From positions 1 through 56,718 of the IMG/VR virus record IMGVR_UViG_3300050343_000137: a stretch of DNA of 56,718 bases. One strand, written 5' to 3'. Positions 8,379 through 19,412 of this stretch are shown here, in pieces (the stretch's first letter is position 1; every line of letters begins with the position of its first letter). A program made the translations under genes and the position numbers. The notes beneath the pieces are model-generated. The model ran no database searches and had not been told where the DNA came from. It worked only from the letters and a program-made list of their open reading frames with translations. Source of the stretch: a virus.

Positions 8379-11300
8379 ATGAATCAAGATTTAAGAGTAA
8401 CTTACGAATTAGTACAAACTAAAGTACAAAACAAAGCAGCTAAACAGACTGAAAAGTCTATGAAGAAGTTAACAACTCAAGCTGCACATACAAACGCTAT
8501 GGTTTCTGGTGCTGCTGGTGCAATGGCTGGTGCTCTTGCCGCAGTAGGTGGAGCAATGTTCTTAACAGTAGGTGCTGCTTCTAAATTTGAAGATTCATTT
8601 GCTGGTATTAGAAAAACTGTAGATGCAACCGAAGCACAATTTAGTACACTAGCACTTCAAGTAAGACAACTAGCGCAAGATATACCAGTTGCTGTAACTC
8701 AGTTAAATCAAATTGGTGAACTTGGTGGTCAGTTAGGTGTAGGAGTTGAAAACCTAGAAGAATTTATTGAAGTTATTGCACAGGTAGGTGTTGCAACAAG
8801 ACTGTCAACAGAATCAGCAGCACTATCATTAGCACGACTTGACCAGATATTTGGATTACAAGGTAAAAGTTTCGATCTAACTTAGCTTCTTCATTAGTTG
8901 ATTTAGGTAACAACTTCGCAGCTCTTGAAGATGAAATACTTTCTACATCATTACGATTAGCAGCAGGTGCTAAAGTAGCTGGGGCAACAGTTGCGGATAC
9001 TTTAGCGATTGCTACTGCACTACAAGCAGTTGGTGTTCAATCACAAGCTGGTGGTACAGCTATGGCTCGTGTATTCCAAGCTATTACTCTTGCAACACAA
9101 GGCGGTAATAAAGAATTAAATACATTTGCCTCAGTAACTGGAATGACAGCTGAATCATTTAAAACATTAGCTACAGACGACCCTGCTAAAGCTTTGAATG
9201 TTTTCCTCATTGCATTAAAAGACGCTGGTGATTCCGGTAGAAATGTTATTGAAATTTTAGAAGAGTTGGGTCTCAAACAACAAAGAACTATTAGAGCATT
9301 GTTAGCAGTTTCTGAGGCAGGAGACTTGTTATCTGACACATTGAATACAGCAAACCTTGCTTACGATTTAAATGTAGCGTTACAAGACGAAGCAAACAAA
9401 AGATTCGAGACTGCTAAATCGCAAATCAAATTAATGAAAAACTCTTTTACTGAGCTTAGAATAGAAATGGGACAATTCTTTTTACCAGCACTTAAAAATA
9501 TAGTTGCAGGAATGACTGGACTATCAGAGTCTTTACAAGATAGCGAAAAAGGAACTGGTGGCATGAGTAAGGGTGTCGTAGCACTAGTAGGTACTTTATC
9601 TACTTTATTTGGTGTTATTGCTTTAACTATTGGTGCTTTTATAAATGTTAAAATGAAAGCTCTAGAGGCTGGTGTAGGCTTGGTGAAATATTCTCAAGGA
9701 TTAAACTTTGTAACTTTAACGAGTATGGGAGCTACAAGAGCTCAAGCAGCACTTGCAGTAGCTATGAAAACTGTGCTGGTAAATATGGGACCTATTTTAA
9801 TAGCTCTTGCTGCTCTTACTACTGCATTCTTAGTAAATCAAGGAGCAAATGTTAAAGCAAGAAGAGCAACCGAAGCATATGGTAAAGGATTAGCATCGTT
9901 AGTTCCTATGCAAGATAAAGCAAGAAAATTAGAAGAACGCTTAAATGTACTAAGAGAAGAAGCTGCTAATTCTCCATTTGGCTCAAGAATGTCTGCTGAA
10001 TATAAACTTGTACTTAAAGAACAACAAGCAGTGTTAGAAGCTATGGAAAAAATAGAAAATCAAACAAACAGAGCATTTTTAAATATTCCAAAATTTAAAG
10101 TTGATTTAGGTTTGGATGAATCTGTAGAGTTAGTTGATATTTTTAATAAAGGACTTAAAGATTCTATCGAAATTAGCGAACTTTTACAGAATATAGACCC
10201 CTTTAAAACATTTAGAGGCGGTGTACTTAATGAAAAAGACATAAATCCTGTTGATAGTTTTGCAGAACAATTTGATATTGATGTAGATACTGCTAAAGCA
10301 ATATTAGAAAGTGATTTTGATACACTTACACAATTTTTAGTTAGTCAACTCTCAGGAAATGAAGACGCTATTAGAGACGGAGGAGAAATTCTAAATACTC
10401 TTGCCGACCAATATTTTGCTACATTATTAAGAGTAAATACAGGTGTATTTCAAACTTCTGATGCGAATAAAGCTGCATTAAGAGCTCAAGAACCAACAAT
10501 GAGAGGATTTGAAGAGGTATCACAAAGACTTCTTAATATAAACGCCGAATCAGATATGATAATTCAAGATAGAAAAAACATGCTTGACGAATATAACTCA
10601 ATGGCTGCGGATACAGAGGGACTCCAACCGATTATGGAAACTACTTTTAATACAAATCCAGAGGCTGCACTAATTGTTTTTAAAGCTGTTAATGGTTTAT
10701 TGGACATACAAGAAAATAAATTAGAAAATATTGTAGATAAAGGCGAAGATATTAAAAAAGCTTTTATAGACGCGTTAGACCCATTACAAGATATAAATCA
10801 ATTATTAAGTGAAGTAGAAAGTCCAGAAATAATAGACATAGACGAACTTATTAAAGGAAGTCAAAAAGTAAAAGATTTAAATACTCTTTTATCTACAGGA
10901 GTTTTTCAAATATTAGAGGCAGGTTTCCCAGCATTAGCAATGGATTTAGCAGACGGAGGTTTAGAAGCACAGAATTTAGGAAAAATTGTAACAATATTAA
11001 ATGCTGGTATAGAAAACAATATACCATTACTTCAAGAAATGAATGATAGTTTAATTGACAGTAATGAAGACTACAACTCTCTACTTGGTGATGGCCAAGT
11101 TTCAATGGCAGAAATTTCTAATGAACTTCATATACAATATGGCATACAGAGAAATAAAACTAGCGAAGAAGAACGCTCTGCTGCTATTAATAGAGTTACA
11201 GCTGATATGCAAAAAACAATAAAATTTGAAGGAGCAAACTATTTAGATATATTAAAAGATATTTTAAATGACGAAAGAGCAGTTGCAGATGCTAAAGAAG

Positions 11301-12784
11301 ACATAGCAGATTTAACACAAGAAATATCTGATATGCAAGCAGATTTAGTTTTTGATAATATAACAATTACTAATGCTGCAAAAGACCAGTTGACTATTGC
11401 AGAGGCAAAAGCAGCAGTAGACGAAGCTATTAGTGAATTTGGAAGAAAAGGTGTAGTTACTAAAAAAGAAAATATAAATCTTTTACAAATGGAATTAAAT
11501 GTAGCAAAGATGCAAGACCAAATAGATAATAAAATGGACAAACGCCGTCAAAAATCTTTAAGAGATAAAAAGAAAGAAATTAAATTTTTAGAGCTTGCTT
11601 TAGAACAGGGTGTTATTGAACAATTAGACTTAGATGCTGCTAGAGAAGACTTAGCAGAAATGCAAACACCAATATCTGGAAAACAATTAGATTTACTTAA
11701 ACTACAAAAAGAAATAGCAGAAGCAGAATTTACCGCAGCTAAAGAAAGAGCAAAAGGTTTATCGCCAGAAATAATAAGTGCTATTGAAAATTACAATAGT
11801 GAGTTAGATGTTACAACAGACAGAGCTGATGAAGTTGCTAAAATGCAAGAAGATGTTAATAGAAAAACAGCAGATTTAAATATTACATTAGCAGAAAATG
11901 CTGTGAAATATGATGACATAGCTAAAAAGTTTCCAGACTTTAAAGATAAAGTATCAGAAATAGCTTCCATGATTGGTATACCAGAGGAAATGTTAAGTAC
12001 AGCTTTAGGTTCTATGGAAGAAAGTGTTACAGCTTTTATTGATTATGTTGATTATGCAGAACAATATAAAGATAAAGTTATGAGTGGTTCATCTGCTGGT
12101 TTTGATACTGGAACTGGCAAAGGAGAAAGGCCAATTGTAGATGACAAATATTTACAAGACCAATCTGATGACGAATTTGCACGAGACAAGTTAGCAGCTG
12201 GTGAGTTACATACATATGAACCAGAAACAAAATATGTTCCACCATCAAAGAAAAATCTTCCTTTTACAGGTTTCGGAATGTATCCTGGTATGAAAACTCA
12301 AAGAGAATTACCAGATGTAAGCCTTAGTAGTAACCCATATTCTGGTTTTGGAATGTATCCGGGTATGACTTCTAACATAGATTTTTCAAAATTTAGTTTA
12401 CCTAAATTTGAGGTAAAACCATTTAATATGCCAGAGTCACCTGTTGATACTGATGGCTATAAAGGCATTACAGGTGGATATGAATTTGACCGTTTTAAAA
12501 ACATGTTTAATAATGCTTATGGTGGAAATGTTCCTGTAGGTAGAAGTTCTGTTGTTGGAGAAATGGGACCGGAAGTTATTATGTCAACACCGGGTGGAAC
12601 ATCTGTTTTTTCAAATAAAACAGGAGGTAGCTATGGAGGTGTTACAGTAGAGAATATGAATGTAAATATTACAGGACTTCCCGCTGACCCAATAAGTGCA
12701 AGAAAAGCTGCTATAAATATTAGAAAAGAACTTACTAAGTTAGAAAACGAAGGTAGTGCAGGAACAGGTTTAAGAAATAGATGA
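8379..12784 (+). CDS. Tail tape measure protein (one frameshift)
   Basis: Sets tail length and is probably injected ahead of DNA. The frame opened at 8379 stops at 8885. The continuation (RSNLASSLVDLGNNFAALED) is open from about 8873 in another frame, and restoring one base in the TTC at 8871-8873 joins them into about 1,468 residues (roughly 220 nm of tail at 1.5 angstrom per residue). Domains: hydrophobic segment 43-67, TP901-type tape measure core about 70-350 (FAGIRKTVDATEAQF, RLSTESAALSLARLDQIFG), two more hydrophobic segments about 399-423 and 470-488, long coiled coils about 690-1190, and a Gly-rich C-terminus with the motif VGEMGPEVIMSTPGG. Confidence 0.9.
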
Positions 12785-12903
12785 TTGATAACAAAGAAAA
12801 ACATTATTTAAAAGCTTGTAAATCAGACTGGAATTGCGGCGAGTATTTTTATGGTCCTCAATATAAATATTGCAAAAAATGTAGAGCTAAGGAGATGTGC
12901 TAA
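12781..12903 (+). CDS. 40-residue Cys-rich mini-protein
   Basis: ATG overlaps the tape measure stop (ATGA) and its own stop overlaps the next start (TAATG at 12901-12905), so it is translationally coupled on both sides and not an accident. Four cysteines, CKSDWNC...YCKKC, plus aromatic and basic residues suggest a zinc knuckle. A related pattern occurs in the mini-protein at 44938. Function unknown. Confidence 0.6.
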   Translation: MIDNKEKHYLKACKSDWNCGEYFYGPQYKYCKKCRAKEMC

Positions 12904-14165
12904 TGTCTAATGAACATCAAATAACAATAGGTCATCTTAATTTTACCTCACCTAGCTCTTTAAATTTTGCTACAGACCCAACATCAAGAACATTTACTTT
13001 AAGTGGAACAATAGCACACACCAATACTTCTCAATTAGATTTAGCTGAAGTCAAATATATTAGAGATGAACTTTCTTCTATGTCTAATTATGGAATATTT
13101 TATCCTCTAACATACACAGGAGATTCTACACTCAAAGGATACTGTAAGATAAACAGTGCGAGTGTAGACATTACAAGATATGGTGGAGCAGGTATAAAAT
13201 ACAACATTATGGGAAACTGGTTAGGAAATCCAGGTGAGATAAGATTTGAATCACAATTTTCTGGTGCTTTACTAGATAATGACCATAGTGTAACTTCTAC
13301 AACTTCTCAATTTTTTGCTGTACCTTCACAAGCTTTTTCAGTGCATATACCTGCTGTTGGAACTGGTACAACACCGAATGTAGAGCAAAGAATTGCTTCT
13401 TATGGAACAGGAACTACTACGCTTAACTATTTTAGTAGTAGCAACATAAGAGCTGATAATGTAGAATTTGAGTGTAATCCCATAGATTATCTAAAGGGTG
13501 CGGTAAAGATTTCTACTAATGGAAAAGTAAGAAATGGCTTACTAAGTCCTAATGACAATGTTGACCAAACAGTTATAGAAAATGGATTAGTCAAGATGGA
13601 GTTAACCGAAAGTAATACTCAATCAAGATTTACAATTTATGTTTGGGAAAATGATGACTGGAGAAGTGCTAAACAATTTGCGGTATCAAAGGGTACATCT
13701 AAAACAGAGTGGGATGGTTGGAATACAGTAAATATTATTAAAAATTATGCTGAGTGCGGTACAGTAAGATTTACTTCGCAAGCAAATACTGATGGTAGTG
13801 GAAGACTGACATTCGATGTTTCTTTAAGAAGAGGGTCAAGGTACTTTAGCTTGATTATTAATTCTTATGGAAATGCAGACGAAATAAGAATACAGAGAAC
13901 AGCAACAGAAGCATCTAGCTCTGGTACTGGATATATAGTTTCATCAACAAATGACTCAGAAGGTAACTTCTTTATTCTTGGTTCGCCGAACACCTTTAGT
14001 TCAGATTTGACCGAGGGTGGGATTTACCTTACTGCTACACAAATGAAAGCATTTGTTGGGTACTGTTTAGATGGTACATCAGCTGCTGGAGAAAATACTC
14101 CAGACAATATGCGAGATTCTTATTTTGATTATTTGTATGAGCATGTAAGGTCAATCAAGTCATGA
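12903..14165 (+). CDS. Distal tail (Dit-like) or minor tail protein
   Basis: 420 residues from ATG 12903 (an upstream in-frame GTG at 12897 lies inside the previous gene). The first 120 residues (ITIGHLNFTSPSSLNF, YGIFYPLTYTGDSTLKGYCKI) look like a phage tail-distal beta-sandwich. The rest is beta-rich, and one part (WENDDWRSAKQFAV...) resembles a carbohydrate-binding beta-sandwich. Placed between tape measure and tail tip, the usual site of the Dit protein; overlaps the next gene by 4 bases. Confidence 0.6.
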   Translation: MSNEHQITIGHLNFTSPSSLNFATDPTSRTFTLSGTIAHTNTSQLDLAEVKYIRDELSSMSNYGIFYPLTYTGDSTLKGYCKINSASVDITRYGGAGIKYNIMGNWLGNPGEIRFESQFSGALLDNDHSVTSTTSQFFAVPSQAFSVHIPAVGTGTTPNVEQRIASYGTGTTTLNYFSSSNIRADNVEFECNPIDYLKGAVKISTNGKVRNGLLSPNDNVDQTVIENGLVKMELTESNTQSRFTIYVWENDDWRSAKQFAVSKGTSKTEWDGWNTVNIIKNYAECGTVRFTSQANTDGSGRLTFDVSLRRGSRYFSLIINSYGNADEIRIQRTATEASSSGTGYIVSSTNDSEGNFFILGSPNTFSSDLTEGGIYLTATQMKAFVGYCLDGTSAAGENTPDNMRDSYFDYLYEHVRSIKS

Positions 14166-17158
14166 GCGTAAACGAAAAATTAATGACTCCAGGTACATTT
14201 AATGTACTACTTAATCTTGAAACAACTCCTAACTCAGTAGTCAACTCTATAGAGCCTTGGGGTAATATTGTTCTAACTCCTACAAGAATAAACCCAGAAG
14301 AATTTACAGACACGCAAATAAGAAACATGTCTAGGTATGTAGGTATTGTTACTTCACAAGAAATATCTGAAGAAGGTATAGATGTGTCTGGTAAAGGTGT
14401 TCTTGCTTATCTTGGAGATACAGATTCTCGTGGTATGGTCCTTGCTAGAAATGCAGGTGTCGGTGCAGTAAGAAGTTATGTTGACGACACACTAGATGAT
14501 GTTGTTGATAGAAGTACATCAACTCCTTATGGATTACTTAGAGATGAGGATGCACTACAAAGAGCTGTAAGAAAAGGTACTGTTACAGAGGTAACTTACG
14601 ATGATACAGTTTTACTTTTAAATTTTGAAGGAACTAACGGAGATACAACTACTACTGATGGTTCTGCATTTACTCAAAATCAAGTAATCAGTTTTATAGG
14701 AACTTCTGATATATCTACCGACCAAGCTAAGTTTGGAAGCACAAGTCTTAATTTAACTACAGATGGCGTAGTAACAATTGCTGACCGACCAGAGTTTGAC
14801 TTAACATTTAGAGATTTTACAATCGAATGGTGGGAATACAGAAACTCTGGAGGAACTAATCCTACTGTTGCTGCTAGAAATAATGATACATACTCCCCTT
14901 GGATTGCAGGAAAATTATCTGGTGGTAATAATACATTTTTAGCAACACATGATGGAGATGGTTATAACGAAACAGAAGACTTAAACATAAGTATGGGTTC
15001 TATAGATTTAAATCAATGGAATCATTTTACTGTAACAAGACAAGGACAAACATTTAGAACTTTTAAAAATGGTACAAAAATTACAGAGGTAAACAGACCA
15101 GACTTATATATAAGAGTTAATTCAGACGCAATGCAAATAGGTAAAGCACAAGGTGGCAATTTCTTTAATGGATACATAGATGCCTTTAGAATTGTAAAAG
15201 GTACAGCTCTTTATACAGCAGACTTTACACCAGATACATCTGCTCCTGTAGCAACAACAGCAGCTAAAAAATATACTGGTAAACATTATATGGAATCAGC
15301 TTATAAAGCTTTTAAAGATGTAGCTGTAGCAATTGGAGCAGAGTTCAAAATGAATAATAATGGAACAATTGATGTAGGACCTCCAGAAGCTTTATTTACA
15401 GGACACGAGAATAATACTCCACAAGGAATGATTGTAAGAGATATGTCCGGTGCAGACCCTTCTATACAGGGTTATTCCGGTATTGATTTAAGTACAGAGT
15501 TTAATGCAGAAGATTATGTAAGCCGTGTAGAACTAATAGCTTCTAACTACGGTCTAGAAATAAACTTAGGTCAAGCAGATGCCAAAAGTGTACCTTACAA
15601 AGATTTGTTTGGAAATGAACTAGAAAGAATACAGATATTATCTGAAAATGATGTACCAGATTCTTTGCGAGATATCAGAGCAGAGGCATACTTAAATGAA
15701 TACAACAAAATACAAAAAACTTTAAATGTTGGGTTAGAAGATTATGATGTTTCTGGCGATATAGGTGTTGGAGACATTATATTTGTTTGGGACCCGGATG
15801 TTGGATTTGAAGATACAGCAACAGATGCCACATTAGAAAATAGAGATAGACACGAGATAACTTATCAAGGTCAAATATTACATCCTATAAAAATTAGAGT
15901 TATGGGTCTTTCTTTTCCTATTACAGAATCTATGGGTGTTTTTTATAGAGATGGTAATGGAAGCTATACTGACTTAACAGATTATATTGAATTTGAAGTT
16001 GGAGTAACACAGATAGAAGTAGGTTCTACAACTAAAAACATTAATGAAGATTTAAGAGGTTCTGCTTCTATTATTTCTGTAGGTGGAACTAACGAGTTTA
16101 CTGTACCAGATGCTCCAACAGGATTTTCAGCAGCTACAGGAACATATCAAGACGGCACAGGAAGACCCTTTGCCTTTGCTAAATTAAACTGGGTAGAGCC
16201 AACAAACACAGATGGTTCAAGAATTACTGATGGTAATATGTATCGAGTTAGGTACAGACAGGTAACTGATAGCGATGGTAATAATTTAATTGACCAAAAT
16301 GATAATCAAGTTATTGACTACGAATATCTGACTATAGAATTTGGAACTACTGCTGCCGTTATAAAAGGTTTAGGTTCACAAAATACATACGAGTTTGGAG
16401 TTGCAGCAATAGATAACTCTGGATTTTCTGGAGGCTTCTCAGTTCTTACAGCTGTCGCTATGCCTTCTGATGCTACAATACCACCAGAGCCTTTACCTCC
16501 TACAGGTACTTTTGGAACAGTTGCAGCTAACCCCACTCGTGTGCAGATACAACATAACTTAGGTGCTGCTAAAGATGCAAATGGTAACTCAATTAGTTCT
16601 CCAGTTAACTTTTCTTTACCTGTTGATATAGACCATTTAAATGTTTATAGAGGTACAACTTCTAATTTCACAATTAGTTCAAGCAACTTAGTAGGACAGA
16701 TAGAAGCTAAATCAGCTCATGTTACTTTGGGAATACCTGCTATCGGAGATTTTCCCTCTACAACAGAAGGTGTTGCATACTATAAAGTTACAGCAGTTGA
16801 TGTTGCTGGAAATGAATCAACAGCTTCTACAGCTGGACAAGTAACAGAAGAATTAGTTAATACGGCATTTATTTCAAATGCAGCTATTACAGAAGCAAAG
16901 ATTGAAGACTTAGCAGTTACTAGTGCAAAGATAAATAGTTTGGAAGCTGGAAAAATAACAGCAGGAACTATTAGTGGTAAAGAAATTATTATAGATACAG
17001 ATACTACAGATTCTTCAAACCCTGTATTGGGAACAATAAGAAGTAATAACTATGTATCTGGAACTGCTGGTTGGGTTATAAAGTCAGACGGTACAGTAGA
17101 GTTCGAGGGCGGAGAGTTCCGTGGTACACTTAGAGCTGGAGAGATACATCTAGGATAA
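14162..17158 (+). CDS. Tail tip / baseplate hub protein with LamG-like and FN3 domains
   Basis: 998 residues. N-terminal hub domain (to about 140). LamG/concanavalin-like domain about 143-358 (FTIEWWEYRNSGGT, LNQWNHFTVTRQGQTFRTFKNG, GYIDAFRIVKGTALYTADFTPD), a fold that commonly binds sugars. Hub resumes about 370-640. FN3 domain about 648-767 (VPDAPTGFSAATG ... FGVAAIDNSGFSG), a second FN3-like domain about 780-893, then a helical trimerisation stalk (AAITEAKIEDLAVTSAKINSL). The LamG domain seems inserted into the hub, so it may be a receptor-binding addition. TAATG links it to the next fibre gene. Confidence 0.8.
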   Translation: MSVNEKLMTPGTFNVLLNLETTPNSVVNSIEPWGNIVLTPTRINPEEFTDTQIRNMSRYVGIVTSQEISEEGIDVSGKGVLAYLGDTDSRGMVLARNAGVGAVRSYVDDTLDDVVDRSTSTPYGLLRDEDALQRAVRKGTVTEVTYDDTVLLLNFEGTNGDTTTTDGSAFTQNQVISFIGTSDISTDQAKFGSTSLNLTTDGVVTIADRPEFDLTFRDFTIEWWEYRNSGGTNPTVAARNNDTYSPWIAGKLSGGNNTFLATHDGDGYNETEDLNISMGSIDLNQWNHFTVTRQGQTFRTFKNGTKITEVNRPDLYIRVNSDAMQIGKAQGGNFFNGYIDAFRIVKGTALYTADFTPDTSAPVATTAAKKYTGKHYMESAYKAFKDVAVAIGAEFKMNNNGTIDVGPPEALFTGHENNTPQGMIVRDMSGADPSIQGYSGIDLSTEFNAEDYVSRVELIASNYGLEINLGQADAKSVPYKDLFGNELERIQILSENDVPDSLRDIRAEAYLNEYNKIQKTLNVGLEDYDVSGDIGVGDIIFVWDPDVGFEDTATDATLENRDRHEITYQGQILHPIKIRVMGLSFPITESMGVFYRDGNGSYTDLTDYIEFEVGVTQIEVGSTTKNINEDLRGSASIISVGGTNEFTVPDAPTGFSAATGTYQDGTGRPFAFAKLNWVEPTNTDGSRITDGNMYRVRYRQVTDSDGNNLIDQNDNQVIDYEYLTIEFGTTAAVIKGLGSQNTYEFGVAAIDNSGFSGGFSVLTAVAMPSDATIPPEPLPPTGTFGTVAANPTRVQIQHNLGAAKDANGNSISSPVNFSLPVDIDHLNVYRGTTSNFTISSSNLVGQIEAKSAHVTLGIPAIGDFPSTTEGVAYYKVTAVDVAGNESTASTAGQVTEELVNTAFISNAAITEAKIEDLAVTSAKINSLEAGKITAGTISGKEIIIDTDTTDSSNPVLGTIRSNNYVSGTAGWVIKSDGTVEFEGGEFRGTLRAGEIHLG

Positions 17159-19113
17159 TGGCAGTAGCAGACGGATTTCATGTAGATAGCAACGGAAACC
17201 TTTGGTTAGGTTCCAACCGAGAAACTTTTGACGCAACAACTCGTTCAGAAGCACCTTTTTATGTTTATGCTAACGGTAACATGGTTGCTAATTCTGGTAC
17301 CTTTGCAGGTACACTATCTTCTGGAATTTCTATATCTGCTCCAGTAATAACTGGAGGAAGCATATCCGGTACTAGTGGTAGTTTTACAGGAAGTATATCT
17401 GGAGCTAGTGGTACTTTTACTGGTGATTTATCTGGTTCTGATATAACTGGTGGAACAATAGATATTGGTAGCGGAACATTTACTGTTGATTCCCTTGGAG
17501 CTATGGTTGCAACCTCTGGAACTATTGGTGGTTGGACAATAGGTTCAACAGATTTATCTGCTGGAAATATATCAATAGATTCTGGAGGAACAATATCAGC
17601 TAACTATTCAGCAAATACTGGATGGAAGGTAGAAGCAGATGGAGATGCTTTTTTTAATAAAGTTGATATAAGAATAGGTGGAGCTTCTTCACAAAACCCT
17701 ACTACAGGATTTACTACATTAGATATTGGTAGTGCAAAATTAAGCGAATTTAACGATGATTTGTGGATAAATGCAAAAAGGGTATTGATTTATGACCAAG
17801 ATGCCACTGCTAGTGCAAGTAGCCCTTCTTTGTTTCTTTTTGCGACATATGGTCAGCCGGGTTGGTATGTAGATGATGGACAAATAGGCAGAACAAAATT
17901 ATATTATTCAAATGGTGTAAATAATGTTTTTCATACTGAAAGCGATAATACTTATTTACATTTAGATGGAAGTGGTATTCAAGTAGGTACCGCTACAGGT
18001 GGCAATAGTCAATATATAGGTAAAAATAGCTCTGGTTCATTTGGTTGGCATAATTTACCTTCAACTGGTGGTTCACATGCAGATAGTGACCATACAAGTT
18101 TCGCATCAACAACTTCTTTAAATAATCACACTGGAAGTACTAGTGCTCATAGCTATAGTCCAATATCTATAAATGGATTATCAATGCAACATGGATATGG
18201 GATAGATATTATCGGCACTGGAGATATTTCAGTTTCTGCTTATAATAGTGGAGGTTATAAAGTTGAAATTAATCATGATGATAGTGACCATAGTTTTAGC
18301 TCTAGTAATGTTTCAGTATCAGCAGGCGCAGTAACTTCTAATGCAGGATACTTTCTAAGAACTTTATCAGCTAGTAACAATGTTATTACATACAACAGAA
18401 GTGATTTTGGTTCTGGTTTAAAAATAAATAGCCAAAGACCTTCTTCTAATAACAACAGTTCAGTTGGTATATCAACAATAGAATATAATGAAATGCACTC
18501 AAGAAATGGTAACTTTACATTTGTATATGGTGCTAATTTAGGTTCTTCTTCTCAAGAAATTAAAACAGATATTACTGATTTAGATTTAGGCTTAAATTTT
18601 ATAAATGATTTAACACCAAAAAAATATAAATATGTCGGTCAAGTAAAGGAAAATGATGATAAGTACGGATTCGGATTTATAGCTGAGGATATAGAACAAG
18701 TATTAGTAGATAACAGTGAAACTGATTCTAAATTATTTGTTGAGGGTAAAGATGATTACTCGTCTTATGGTAGATGTGCTCATGAATTAACTTGTACTTG
18801 TGAGGATGAAGATTGCTGTTCATATCCAACAGAAACTTATAATGCCGATACAGGTGAACACACATCAACAGAAGGTTGTATGTTTGATGCTAAATGTGTG
18901 CAACCTTGTTGTACTGATACAGCAGGAGCAACAATAGATGGTGTAAATTATATACATGCTACTGAAGATGAGTGTGAAGAAGAATTTATAGTATCACAAA
19001 AATATCCGTCACTTAAATATGATGAATTAATTGCACCATTAGTAAAAGCAGTACAAGAACTCTCAGCTAAGAATGATGAGCTACAATCAAGAATAGAAGA
19101 ACTGGAGGGATGA
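17158..19113 (+). CDS. Tail fibre with C-terminal S74 intramolecular chaperone
   Basis: 651 residues. Residues 40-150 carry short beta repeats (GSFTGSISGASGTFTGDLSG) typical of triple-beta fibres. The S74 self-cleaving chaperone begins near 463 (SSSQEIKTDITDLDLGLNFIN, KKYKYVGQVK, YGFGFIAEDIEQVL) with the conserved Ser and Lys of the SxxxxK region visible, and ends in a coiled coil (ELSAKNDELQSRIEELEG). Unusual: a Cys-rich insert of about 70 residues (10 Cys, about 539-607) sits between the S74 core and the final helices. The chaperone is normally cut off after trimerisation. Confidence 0.85.
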   Translation: MAVADGFHVDSNGNLWLGSNRETFDATTRSEAPFYVYANGNMVANSGTFAGTLSSGISISAPVITGGSISGTSGSFTGSISGASGTFTGDLSGSDITGGTIDIGSGTFTVDSLGAMVATSGTIGGWTIGSTDLSAGNISIDSGGTISANYSANTGWKVEADGDAFFNKVDIRIGGASSQNPTTGFTTLDIGSAKLSEFNDDLWINAKRVLIYDQDATASASSPSLFLFATYGQPGWYVDDGQIGRTKLYYSNGVNNVFHTESDNTYLHLDGSGIQVGTATGGNSQYIGKNSSGSFGWHNLPSTGGSHADSDHTSFASTTSLNNHTGSTSAHSYSPISINGLSMQHGYGIDIIGTGDISVSAYNSGGYKVEINHDDSDHSFSSSNVSVSAGAVTSNAGYFLRTLSASNNVITYNRSDFGSGLKINSQRPSSNNNSSVGISTIEYNEMHSRNGNFTFVYGANLGSSSQEIKTDITDLDLGLNFINDLTPKKYKYVGQVKENDDKYGFGFIAEDIEQVLVDNSETDSKLFVEGKDDYSSYGRCAHELTCTCEDEDCCSYPTETYNADTGEHTSTEGCMFDAKCVQPCCTDTAGATIDGVNYIHATEDECEEEFIVSQKYPSLKYDELIAPLVKAVQELSAKNDELQSRIEELEG

Positions 19114-19412
19114 TGGCTGAAGAAGTAAAAAAACCAAAGCCTAAAAAACAAGAATTTGAATATAAATTATTAGGTCATGGAGATAAATTAGGTCTGTTAT
19201 TAGAAGCAATGCTTGATTATGAGCAAGCTCTTTTTAATCACAATATAAATATGCTTGATGAAAATCATTCTGAATATAGTGCATGGAAAGAAACAAAAGA
19301 TGAAATACAAAGAGAAATTATGAGATTAAGATTTCTTTATGAAAAACTAGGAGGCAGTTGGGAAAACTTTCAAGATTATCCGGAAGTTGATGAACGCGGC
19401 GAGTTTGAGTAA
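19110..19412 (+). CDS. Small fibre-associated protein
   Basis: About 100 residues; ATG 19110 overlaps the previous stop, and ATG 19113 in the same frame is equally possible (GGAGGG lies 1-4 bases upstream). Helical: LGHGDKLGLLLEAMLDYEQALF and EIQREIMRLRFLYEKLGGSWENF. Possibly a fibre chaperone because of size, helical content and position. It ends with TAATG into the next fibre gene. Confidence 0.6.
   Translation: MMAEEVKKPKPKKQEFEYKLLGHGDKLGLLLEAMLDYEQALFNHNINMLDENHSEYSAWKETKDEIQREIMRLRFLYEKLGGSWENFQDYPEVDERGEFE

Noticed and set aside
8871-8885. Tape measure split into two genes
   Set aside because: Sequence on both sides is one continuous tape measure domain, and the second frame has no start codon with a ribosome site near the break.
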